Assembly (NCBI GenBank): GCA_963621885.1
Contig: CAVFFT010000069.1
Span: 1-38,799, forward strand
DNA from: UMGS1519 sp963621885
Lineage (GTDB): Bacteria; Actinomycetota; Coriobacteriia; Coriobacteriales; Eggerthellaceae
Direction: 5' to 3'
Length of the DNA stretch: 38,799 nucleotides
The notes beneath the pieces were generated by a model, which made no database searches, was not told where the DNA came from, and was given only the letters and a program-made list of their open reading frames with translations. How positions within the stretch are numbered: position 1 is the stretch's first letter; each line of letters starts with the position of its first letter. Made by a program: the position numbers and the translations under genes. Below, one piece after another: positions 1 through 7,078 of this stretch.

Positions 1-1596
1 CTCGCGCTAGACGGCGACGGTCAGGGCGGCTCCGCTGCGAATGAGGGCACCGAGGTTACGAAGAGCCTTTCGATTGTCAAGAAGAGCACGGAGGATGAGG
101 CGTACGGGCAAGGCCAGGTAATTAGGTACAGCATCACCGTAAAGAACACCGGTAACCAGACCCTCACCGGCATCGTCATCACCGATTCCAACGCTTCGGC
201 GGTTATCGGCGAAGGCACCGACTACACCGTTGAGAACAACACCGCGAAGATCGCCTCCCTCGAGCCCGACGCGACCGTGACCGTGAACGCCTCCTACACC
301 GTGACCTGTGATGACATCAAGGCCGGCAAGGTCGACAACACCGTCACCGCGACGCTCAACGAGGATGCGACGATCAACATCACGCCTGCCACCGATAAGG
401 TGGTAGATCTCGACACCTCGCTCTCGGTCATGACGTTCTCCGACGCGACCGCCTCCGTGGGTCTTGGCCAGATGATCACCTACACCATCGCAGTCGTGAA
501 CGATGGCAATGTGCCTTACACCAACGTGGAGGTCGTGGACGAGCTCGCCAAATTCACGACCACCATCGACACCCTGGCTGTCAGCCATTCGAGGGTCTTC
601 ACTGTTACGTATGTCGTGTCGAGCGATGACATGGACAGGGGCAGGGTCGTGAACACCGTCACCGCCAAGGCTGACAGCATCAAGGATCCGAAGTCCGGGG
701 AGGACAAGACGCCTGAAGGCTCTGACGAAGCCAAAGATTTTACCGATATCCCCGTTGCCAACCTCGCGGTGGAAAAGACCATTACCAACGCGAAGACCGA
801 CGGCGCTCCGTTCAAGCTCGGCGAGACCATCAACTACTCCATAACCGTGCAGAACAACGGCAACGTGCCTCTCACGAATGTCGTTGTGGAGGATGATTTG
901 ACCGGCCTTGAAGAGACCATCCCGACCCTCGCTGTTGATGCGAAGAAGACCTTCACCACGAGCTACACCGTGCAGGAGAGCGATCTCGGCAGCGGCGACT
1001 ACGGAAAGGTCACCAACACCGTCACCGCGAGCGGCACCGCTCCGAAGGCAGCCGACCCCGAGCGTCAGCCCGCTGATCCGACCGCTAAGAGCAGCATCGA
1101 CGCCAAGACCTCCATCCGTCTCGTCATCACCGCGAACGACAGCACTGTGGCGTATGATGGCGAGCCGCATGGAGAGGATGGCTACACCGTCACCGGTCTC
1201 AAGGATGGCCATGACCTCAGCGTGACGATTAACGGCACCGCGACCAACATCGGTACCTACACCGGCCTGCTCGTTCCTGCCGATGCAGTGGTCAAAGAAG
1301 GCGACAAGGATGTCACTTCCCACTACGAGATCACCTATGTTCCTGGCACACTCGAGATCACCGCGGCTGACGAGGATGACTCTGCTGCGGACGATGCTGA
1401 CGAGGGTGACGCCGACAAGGATGGCTCAAGCAAGAAGCATGCCGACAAGGATGACGACTCCGCCGCGGACGAAGCATCCGACGGCACGCCTCGCACGGGT
1501 GACACCACCAATGCTCTGCTTCCCGTCGGCATGATCGCCGTCGCGGGAGCCGCGATGGCACTTGCCATGCGCACCCGCAGGCGCGGCCAGGAGTAG
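1..1596 (+). CDS. Cell-wall-anchored surface protein with DUF11-like repeats (5' end cut by window)
   Basis: The reading frame is open from base 1, so the start lies upstream; 531 residues are visible. Three related beta-rich repeats follow one another (about residues 20-110, 136-240 and 254-345). Each has a Y(S/T)ITV-N-G-N core and ends in a VTNTVTA-type strand, as in DUF11 / bacterial Ig-like adhesin repeats. A different module with a YDG motif lies at about 372-455. Then comes an Asp/Ala-rich spacer and a sorting signal: TPRTG at residues 496-500, a hydrophobic stretch and an RTRRRGQE tail. The motif departs from LPxTG by T in place of L. The family is exported and linked to peptidoglycan by sortase, often as adhesins or stalk proteins; that role is inferred. 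A terminator follows directly, so this is the last gene of its transcript. Confidence 0.85.
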   Translation, partial: LALDGDGQGGSAANEGTEVTKSLSIVKKSTEDEAYGQGQVIRYSITVKNTGNQTLTGIVITDSNASAVIGEGTDYTVENNTAKIASLEPDATVTVNASYTVTCDDIKAGKVDNTVTATLNEDATINITPATDKVVDLDTSLSVMTFSDATASVGLGQMITYTIAVVNDGNVPYTNVEVVDELAKFTTTIDTLAVSHSRVFTVTYVVSSDDMDRGRVVNTVTAKADSIKDPKSGEDKTPEGSDEAKDFTDIPVANLAVEKTITNAKTDGAPFKLGETINYSITVQNNGNVPLTNVVVEDDLTGLEETIPTLAVDAKKTFTTSYTVQESDLGSGDYGKVTNTVTASGTAPKAADPERQPADPTAKSSIDAKTSIRLVITANDSTVAYDGEPHGEDGYTVTGLKDGHDLSVTINGTATNIGTYTGLLVPADAVVKEGDKDVTSHYEITYVPGTLEITAADEDDSAADDADEGDADKDGSSKKHADKDDDSAADEASDGTPRTGDTTNALLPVGMIAVAGAAMALAMRTRRRGQE

Positions 1597-1640
1597 CGCA
1601 GACGGGCGCGTAGACGCCTCGAAGCCAGAATGATCCCATG

Positions 1641-1672
1641 CCGGGTTCCGGAACTTCCGGAGCCCGGTTTTT
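1641..1672 (+). terminator. Intrinsic terminator of the surface-protein gene
   Basis: Thirteen-base arms 1641-1653 and 1655-1667 pair with one mismatch and are followed by five T (1668-1672). It lies 44 bases after the stop codon. Confidence 0.85.
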
Positions 1673-1800
1673 CTGTTACCGCTATGTTTCGATATGCCTT
1701 ATTCCACCGCTTGCCGTCCGGTTATTGCAGCCTGCCCGCTAGTGTTCCGATGGAGGATGTGTGGCGGATAAACTAGCACCCCTAAGGAGGATGCTGAATT

Positions 1801-3384
1801 ATGGAAATAGTTGGAACTGCATGGGCACTTTTGCCCCCTATTGTCGCCATTGTTTTGGCGCTTATCACAAAGGAGACCTACACGTCTCTGTTTGTGGGCA
1901 TTCTGGTGGGTGCCCTGCTTTTGGCTGGCTTCGACCCGGTCAATACGCTCAATTACATCATTTCGGGCACCTTTGGTGACGCTGAATCGCCGAACCTCGG
2001 TTTCGTGCCCGCCATCAGCGATTCATCGAATGCCGGCATTTTCGTGTTCTTGGTAATGCTCGGCATCATGGTCGCGCTCGTGAACAAGGGAGGCGGCTCC
2101 GCGGCGTTTGGCCACTGGGCGGCAAAGCACATCAAGGGCCGTGTGGGCTCGCAGCTCGCGACCTTCTTCCTGGGCGTCCTGATCTTCATCGACGACTACT
2201 TCAACTGCCTCACCGTGGGCGCGGTCATGCGTCCCGTGACCGATGAGCAGAAGATTTCCCGCGCGAAGCTGTCGTACATCATCGACGCGACCGCGGCGCC
2301 TATCTGCATGATCGCCCCCATCTCGTCGTGGGCGGCAGCGGTTTCCGCAACCGCGGCTTCGCTTGACACCGGCGTGACCGGCATCGAGCTCTTTATCCAG
2401 GCGATTCCCTACAACTTCTATTCGCTTCTCACGATCGTGTTCATCATCGTCATCTGCGTTCTCGGCTTCGACTACGGCCCGATGGCGAAGGCTGAACTCG
2501 AGGCGTATCGCGAAGAGCGCAATGGCAGCCTCGGCGCCGAAGAGAAGGTCACGGTCGGCCGCGCAACGCTCCTCGACCTTGTCCTCCCCATCGTGATGCT
2601 CATCGTCTTCTGCGTCATCGGCATGATGTACGTGGGCGGCTTCTGGGATCCTGAGACGGAAGGCTACGGCAACGTTGCCCTCGCGTTCGGCGACACATCA
2701 GCATCTGTCGCACTGCCATGGGGCTCTTTGGTGGCTGTGGCATTCACCTTCATCTACCTGATTGCCCGCCGCACGATGACCTTCAAAGACGCGAGCAGCT
2801 GCTTCGTTTCCGGCTTCGTCGCAATGGTTCCGGCCATGCTTGTCCTGACCTTTGCGCTCACTCTGAAACTCATGACCACCGCGCTTGGTGCCGACATCTT
2901 CGTCGAGGAGATGCTCTCGGGTTCCGCGCAGTCGCTGTACAACATGCTGCCGGCAATCGTCTTCCTCGTCGCGCTTGGCCTTGCGTTCGCGACGGGCACG
3001 AGCTGGGGCACCTTCGGCATCCTCATCCCGATCGTGGTGCCGGTCTTCTCCGGCCAGGCCGAACTGCTCACCATCGGCATTTCCGCCTGCCTCGCGGGCG
3101 CTGTCTGCGGTGATCACATCAGCCCCATTTCCGACACGACGGTCATGGCAAGCGCCGGTGCGAACGTGAACCACATCGAGCACGTGAACACGCAGATTCC
3201 CTACGCGCTCACCGTCGCGGGCATTTCGTTCGTCTGCTTCATCATTGCGGGCTTTGTGCAGAACTGGGTCATCTGCCTGGCAATTGGCATCGCGCTCACC
3301 ATCGGCACGCTGCTCGTGTTGAAGAAGACCATTGGCATCGACATCACAAAGGTGCCGGCAAGCGTCAAGTCGAGCGAAATCTAA
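1801..3384 (+). CDS. NhaC-family Na+/H+ antiporter-like membrane transporter
   Basis: A 527-residue, very hydrophobic protein with about 11-13 predicted membrane segments. It has the conserved features of the NhaC / ion-transporter superfamily: a DDYFNCLTVG motif around residues 130-139, APISSWAAA around 171-179, and a late GTSWGTFGILIP segment followed by CGDHISPISDTTVMASAGA. NhaC proteins usually exchange Na+ for H+ at the cytoplasmic membrane, but some relatives carry amino acids or organic acids, so the substrate is not certain. A strong Shine-Dalgarno (AAGGAGG, about 1784-1790) precedes the ATG. It stands alone between two terminators. Confidence 0.85.
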   Translation: MEIVGTAWALLPPIVAIVLALITKETYTSLFVGILVGALLLAGFDPVNTLNYIISGTFGDAESPNLGFVPAISDSSNAGIFVFLVMLGIMVALVNKGGGSAAFGHWAAKHIKGRVGSQLATFFLGVLIFIDDYFNCLTVGAVMRPVTDEQKISRAKLSYIIDATAAPICMIAPISSWAAAVSATAASLDTGVTGIELFIQAIPYNFYSLLTIVFIIVICVLGFDYGPMAKAELEAYREERNGSLGAEEKVTVGRATLLDLVLPIVMLIVFCVIGMMYVGGFWDPETEGYGNVALAFGDTSASVALPWGSLVAVAFTFIYLIARRTMTFKDASSCFVSGFVAMVPAMLVLTFALTLKLMTTALGADIFVEEMLSGSAQSLYNMLPAIVFLVALGLAFATGTSWGTFGILIPIVVPVFSGQAELLTIGISACLAGAVCGDHISPISDTTVMASAGANVNHIEHVNTQIPYALTVAGISFVCFIIAGFVQNWVICLAIGIALTIGTLLVLKKTIGIDITKVPASVKSSEI

Positions 3385-3525
3385 GCGCTCTGGCGTAAGC
3401 GTCAAGGCTTAGCGCCTGAGGCTCCTGTACTCCAGGCCTCAGCGTTAAGGTTCAAGCGTCCGAGGCTTCAGCACTTCAGGCATAAGTGACCGAGGCTTAG
3501 CGCCTCAGACGAAATATCTGAACAT
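3385..3525. repeat. Degenerate short-repeat tract downstream of the antiporter gene
   Basis: The core AGGCTTAGCGCCT occurs exactly at 3405-3417 and 3493-3505. More divergent relatives (AGGCCTCAGCG, AGGCTTCAGCAC) lie between them. Each core is partly self-complementary, so the tract can form a row of small hairpins. No coding sequence is visible in it. Confidence 0.6.
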
Positions 3526-3526
3526 G

Positions 3527-3560
3527 AATGGGGAAGAGGCTTCGGTCTCTTCCCCCATTT
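3527..3560 (+). terminator. Intrinsic terminator after the antiporter gene
   Basis: AATGGGGAAGAG (3527-3538) pairs with CTCTTCCCCCATT (3547-3559), with a single bulged C and a loop containing TTCG, followed by T-rich sequence. Confidence 0.7.
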
Positions 3561-3565
3561 GCTTA

Positions 3566-3594
3566 TTGCCGCTCCGTTTTCCTTCCACTAATAT
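3566..3594 (+). promoter_or_regulatory. Sigma-A-type promoter of the lipoprotein gene
   Basis: TTGCCG (3566-3571), a 17-base spacer and TAATAT (3589-3594). Transcription would start near 3601, giving a leader of about 90 bases. A perfect 10-bp palindrome, GAACATGTTC, lies at 3607-3616 and could be an operator. Confidence 0.6.
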
Positions 3595-3692
3595 GCAAAA
3601 GAACAAGAACATGTTCGGTAAGGGGTGCAAACAATGCGCCTTAAGCACTTTGCGGGAGAACATCGCAAAGATAAAAGGGAAGGTAGGAAAAC

Positions 3693-5315
3693 ATGAGATT
3701 CAGAGGTGGTTTGGTCTTCGCCCTCGCCGCTTCACTCGTGATTTTAAGCGGGTGTTCGGGAACGACGGCAAGCAACGACACGTCATCGGCTGCCGAATCG
3801 TCGACGGCGGAAGTGTCGTATCCGCTTGTCACCGAGGACACCGAGAACAAGGCTGAGTACGCGTCTCAGGAAGAGGGCGTCGCCAAGGACTTCGATTGGT
3901 ATAAGTGGGAATTCGAGATTGACCCCGAGATTGATACCGTTGGCGAAGTGGGCGACGGCGTGGGCGAGCTTTACTTCCGCCTGTACACCCCTGAGACCGA
4001 AGCTGACGAGGAGTATCCGGTCGTGGAGGTTCTCGGTGGTCTGGGCAGCACCAACGCCATGACGAGCGAGACCAACGGCTATGCGTATCGGGGCACCGCT
4101 TATGCGTCTGAAGTGAATCAGAAAGAGAACCCGAGCTACGTGCTGACCTTCAGCACGCCGTATGAGGCCTGCGTGAACTATGAAGCCGAGCTTGCCTACG
4201 TGTACCAGTATGGCGAGGTTGCCAAGTGGATTGAAAGCGAATACGGCAACGTGGATGAGGACCGTATCTACGCAACCGGCTATTCGCAGGGCGCTGGCTG
4301 GACCTATGAGCTCGCGTCGGTGCAGCCGGATCTGCTGGGTGCCATTCTTATCAACGCCGGTACGACCGTGCATACCACCTGGGGCAACCAGTGCGACATG
4401 CAGGCGATTGCCGATTCCGATGTGAACATCTACATCTGGCATGGCTATAACGACCCCTACATCCCGGTGAATGAGGCCTACCGCGCCTACAACACGCTGA
4501 CTTCTCTCGGCAAGCAGAATATTCACATGGAAATCCAGAATGGCGACAACGTGACTTCCTTTGGCGGTCATGTGAACCACGATATCGTCTCTTCGGAAAA
4601 GATCACGAGCTACATGGAATGGCTCTATGACCAGGAGAAGGATGAAGCCTTCACTGACAAGGCCGAAAAGACTGAAGAGGATTCCTATGCCGATTACTCT
4701 TGGGCGGGCGTTCAGGTGTACTCCGACATCGATGGCTGGGCAACCGCCAATGACTACGCCAGCTGGACTGAGCCGGCAGACAACAGCACCTGGGATCAGG
4801 TGAAGGCGAATGCCAAGGAGCTTGCGGCTGCAGGCGACACCACGGGCAAGATCGTGCTCGGCAAGGTGAGGATTGGCGACGAGACCGCGACTTCCTATGA
4901 CGATGCGACGGAAGATGACCCGACCGTCACGATTAACGCGGGCGACGAGGTTGCGATTACCGTTCAGGGCTACACCGGCGGCTATGGTGACGACTGGGAT
5001 GCCTTCAACGATGAGTGGAGCGTCGATTGGGCGGTGCTGGAAGGCAGCGTCTCCGGCATTGAGCTGACCAAGGAAGCAAGTGCGGAGCCGGTCGTGCGTC
5101 CTGACACCGTGACGCTTGCGAACGGCGGCGGCCCCAACGTGAACAACTCGCTTGCCAACGACAATACGCTCGATGGCAACCAGGTTTACGTGAAGATCCA
5201 GACCGCGAGTGATTACGAAGGCGAAACCCTGAAGGTCGCCCTTCGCTTCACGAGGGATCTGGGCGATGGCGAATACGCCTCGTACATTCACGTGGTTGAG
5301 TTCAACGTCGAATAG
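3693..5315 (+). CDS. Secreted lipoprotein, alpha/beta-hydrolase (esterase-like)
   Basis: The 540-residue protein starts with a lipoprotein signal peptide; the lipobox LSGC places the lipidated Cys at residue 21. A Ser/Thr-rich linker follows. The body is an alpha/beta-hydrolase: nucleophile elbow GYSQG (Ser198), an Asp in HGYNDPY (Asp254) and a His in GGHVNHD (His293 or His296), the usual Ser-Asp-His order. The wide spacing and a long C-terminal beta-rich region (about 330-540) resemble poly(3-hydroxybutyrate)-depolymerase/feruloyl-esterase-like secreted esterases. The protein would act outside the membrane on an ester substrate that the sequence does not reveal. Shine-Dalgarno-like GGGAAGGTAGG lies just upstream. 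It appears to be a single-gene unit. Confidence 0.8.
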   Translation: MRFRGGLVFALAASLVILSGCSGTTASNDTSSAAESSTAEVSYPLVTEDTENKAEYASQEEGVAKDFDWYKWEFEIDPEIDTVGEVGDGVGELYFRLYTPETEADEEYPVVEVLGGLGSTNAMTSETNGYAYRGTAYASEVNQKENPSYVLTFSTPYEACVNYEAELAYVYQYGEVAKWIESEYGNVDEDRIYATGYSQGAGWTYELASVQPDLLGAILINAGTTVHTTWGNQCDMQAIADSDVNIYIWHGYNDPYIPVNEAYRAYNTLTSLGKQNIHMEIQNGDNVTSFGGHVNHDIVSSEKITSYMEWLYDQEKDEAFTDKAEKTEEDSYADYSWAGVQVYSDIDGWATANDYASWTEPADNSTWDQVKANAKELAAAGDTTGKIVLGKVRIGDETATSYDDATEDDPTVTINAGDEVAITVQGYTGGYGDDWDAFNDEWSVDWAVLEGSVSGIELTKEASAEPVVRPDTVTLANGGGPNVNNSLANDNTLDGNQVYVKIQTASDYEGETLKVALRFTRDLGDGEYASYIHVVEFNVE

Positions 5316-5382
5316 TCTGGTCGATTGACCTTAAGGGCGCCTCGCGCAAGCTGGGCGCTCACCATTTGATTTCCCTTCCCCG

Positions 5383-5412
5383 CCCCTGTCACGGATTGCG
5401 ATGTGGCAGGGG
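5383..5412. terminator. GC-rich hairpin after the lipoprotein gene
   Basis: Ten-base arms 5383-5392 and 5403-5412 pair fully (one G-U on the plus strand) around a 10-base loop. There is no T-run, so it may be a factor-dependent stop or an mRNA 3'-end stabiliser rather than a classical terminator. Confidence 0.45.
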
Positions 5413-5525
5413 TGGGGTGTGTAGGGGCGTGTTTCATGAGGGTGGCGCAGGGCCCTCGCGCAGGCGCTCGGGCGAAACGCCTAAAACGCGCCACAGGCGT
5501 GTTTATTAACGGCGTTTCCTCGCGT

Positions 5526-5609
5526 GGGTTCGATCCCATGAAAGGTGGACTGCACGTATGCAGTATGTGATTGGTGCATTAAAGGGAAATGGTGGAGCCT
5601 AGGGGGATC
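5526..5609 (-). repeat. 84-bp direct repeat, copy A (carries a duplicated tRNA-Ala 3' end)
   Basis: This stretch matches 5690-5773 base for base except one position (5531 versus 5695). On the minus strand 5590-5609 repeats the last 17 bases of the tRNA-Ala gene plus its encoded CCA, with no tRNA body attached. The other end of the repeat is GGGTTCGATCCC on the plus strand, which looks like a tRNA T-arm but does not form one with its flanks. An inner CTGCA-CGTA-TGCAG hairpin is present in both copies. Confidence 0.9.
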
Positions 5610-5689
5610 CGCGCTGTCGCTTCGCGACATCGCGAGGCCTCGCACAAGTGCTCGGCCGCGAATGCGCCACTGGCGCATTCGCCCCTCAC
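5610..5689. repeat. 80-bp hairpin cassette between the two direct repeats
   Basis: The segment is almost wholly made of inverted repeats: TGTCGC/GCGACA (5615-5620, 5624-5629), the perfect palindrome GCGAGGCCTCGC (5632-5643), GCAC-AA-GTGC (5642-5651), and an 11-bp stem with a 3-base loop (5658-5668 with 5672-5682). No coding capacity is evident. Similar but degenerate sequence follows copy A at about 5450-5523. Confidence 0.75.
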
Positions 5690-5773
5690 GGGTTCAATCC
5701 CATGAAAGGTGGACTGCACGTATGCAGTATGTGATTGGTGCATTAAAGGGAAATGGTGGAGCCTAGGGGGATC
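5690..5773 (-). repeat. 84-bp direct repeat, copy B (overlaps the 3' end of the intact tRNA-Ala gene)
   Basis: Second copy, offset by 164 bp from copy A. Its right end is the real tRNA-Ala 3' part, T-arm half to CCA. This copy is therefore the likely source, with copy A derived from it. Confidence 0.9.
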
Positions 5774-5829
5774 GAACCCCTGACCTCCTGCGTGCAAAGC
5801 AGGCGCTCTCCCAGCTGAGCTAAGGCCCC
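5754..5829 (-). tRNA. tRNA-Ala (anticodon TGC)
   Basis: The reverse complement folds into a full cloverleaf of 76 bases including an encoded CCA (5754-5756). The acceptor stem is GGGGCCT/AGGCTCC with discriminator A, the D-arm contains AGCTCAGCTGGGAGAGC, the anticodon loop is TTTGCAC (TGC, Ala), and the T-arm is GGGG-TTCGATC-CCCC. It lies downstream of tRNA-Ile on the same strand. Confidence 0.97.
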
Positions 5830-5857
5830 ATGGCAATGCGAAGACTTCCAGATATTA

Positions 5858-5900
5858 ATAAACGCTCCACCGGCATCTCGGCTCACGGTGGAGCGTTTAT
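5858..5900 (-). terminator. Strong hairpin between tRNA-Ile and tRNA-Ala
   Basis: A perfect 15-bp inverted repeat (5858-5872 with 5886-5900) with a 13-base loop. Read on the minus strand, its 3' side ends GCGTTTATTAATA, which suits an intrinsic terminator. It lies between two tRNA genes of one strand, so it may attenuate, or act as a processing signal, rather than stop all transcription. Confidence 0.65.
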
Positions 5901-5908
5901 CACAATCA

Positions 5909-5985
<77 letters not shown>

Positions 5986-6002
5986 TCGCTAAATGCCTGA
6001 TT

Positions 6003-6031
6003 AGGATAAGCCCCATTTGGCACCGGGTCAA
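6003..6031 (-). promoter_or_regulatory. Promoter of the tRNA-Ile/tRNA-Ala unit
   Basis: On the minus strand: TTGACC (6031-6026), a 17-base spacer and TATCCT (6008-6003). Transcription would begin about ten bases before tRNA-Ile. Immediately beside it on the plus strand an extended -10 element, TGATACCAT (6042-6050), may serve the divergent nuclease gene, with a leader of over 200 bases. Confidence 0.75.
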
Positions 6032-6274
6032 GACTTTTTTCTGATACCATGAAAAATTGTTGTCAGCGGCAACCCTGCGCGGGCCGTCAACGCTTTCCCG
6101 CGCGGTCGCGCCACAATCGATTCCCGCAGCTGAGCGCTTTGGTCCGTCCTTCAAACGCCGCGCCGCGAAATTGCTTGGAATGCTCGACGATTTTTCGTTA
6201 TCGCAAAGCGGCAATGCACGGTTTATTCACATGAGCCTTTTTTCGAGAGGCTCTTGTTTAGAAAGAAGCGTCTC

Positions 6275-7060
6275 ATGGTTCCCGTCGATGTTCTCACCCT
6301 TGTCATGGCGCCGACGCCCGGCCCTTCCATTCTCGTACTCCAGCCGACCGAGGAAATGGGACGTACGTGCAACGGACGCGTCATTCCGATTTGGGTGGGA
6401 GTTTCGGAAGCGACGCAGCTTGGCATCGCGCTTGAGCATGTGCGCTTTGCGCGGCCGATGACGCACGACCTTTTTCTCGACGCGCTGACGAATCTTGACG
6501 CCATGGTGGAAAGCGTTGTGATCGACGACGTGCAGGGAACGACCTTCTTCGCGAAGCTGAAGCTGCAGCATCATGGACATACGATCACGCTTGATGCGCG
6601 CCCGAGCGATGCGATCGCGCTCGCGCTGCGCGAACAGGCGCCGCTTTTCATGGAGGATTCCGTGCTCGCGGCGGCCTCTTACCCGTATCTTTTCCAGAGC
6701 GGCGAGCAGAACGAGCATGAGATTGAGGAATTCCACGACTTCATTAGCACGATCACGCCCGACGACTTCACGTCGGAAGAATACGACCGGATGGGCATCT
6801 TCCGGAATGTGAACAACCTCGCCGACCTGAATATCATCGAGCCGAGTGATGCCGGCGCGTCATGGGATTTGCCGTACGCTGCCGATGCAAGCGACAGCGA
6901 AGCGCGAGAATCGGAAGCACAGGCGAGTCTGCGTGGCGATGATGTTGTGCGGGACGATGTCGCGCGGGAAGACGGGCGAGACGCCGCTGACGGCCGGGAA
7001 AGCGCGCAGAACGATGCGGAAGGCCCTGCAGGAGAAAACGCGCCCGAGAATTCGCTCTAA
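6275..7060 (+). CDS. Bifunctional nuclease family protein (DUF151)
   Basis: From the ATG at 6275 the protein has 261 residues and begins MVPVDVLTLV, as family members do. An in-frame TTG at 6254 would add seven residues and has a GAGAGG in front, so the start is not settled. The DUF151 domain fills about residues 1-140: LQPTEEMGRTCNGRVIPIWVG, the ARPSDAIALALR segment and the usual FHDFISTITPDDF end. Plant and bacterial relatives have been reported to cut RNA and DNA, but the cellular role is unclear. Residues about 200-261 form a highly charged Asp/Arg/Glu/Ala tail that looks disordered. The UVR motif found behind this domain in many homologues is not evident. Convergent with the next gene, 18 bases away. 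Confidence 0.85.
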   Translation: MVPVDVLTLVMAPTPGPSILVLQPTEEMGRTCNGRVIPIWVGVSEATQLGIALEHVRFARPMTHDLFLDALTNLDAMVESVVIDDVQGTTFFAKLKLQHHGHTITLDARPSDAIALALREQAPLFMEDSVLAAASYPYLFQSGEQNEHEIEEFHDFISTITPDDFTSEEYDRMGIFRNVNNLADLNIIEPSDAGASWDLPYAADASDSEARESEAQASLRGDDVVRDDVAREDGRDAADGRESAQNDAEGPAGENAPENSL

Positions 7061-7078
7061 GCGGCCGGCGCCCGTTTC

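Noticed and set aside
3607..3616. LexA/SOS box
   Set aside because: GAACATGTTC has a 2-base centre, while the Gram-positive SOS box has four bases between GAAC and GTTC.
5526..5773. Attachment site of an active prophage or integrative element
   Set aside because: The repeats resemble att sites, but no integrase or cargo lies between or next to them; kept only as a possible remnant.
5481..5836. Minus-strand open frames sharing an identical internal segment, which could suggest a small gene family
   Set aside because: The shared segment is the translated 84-bp DNA repeat and runs through the tRNA-Ala gene, so it is not coding.
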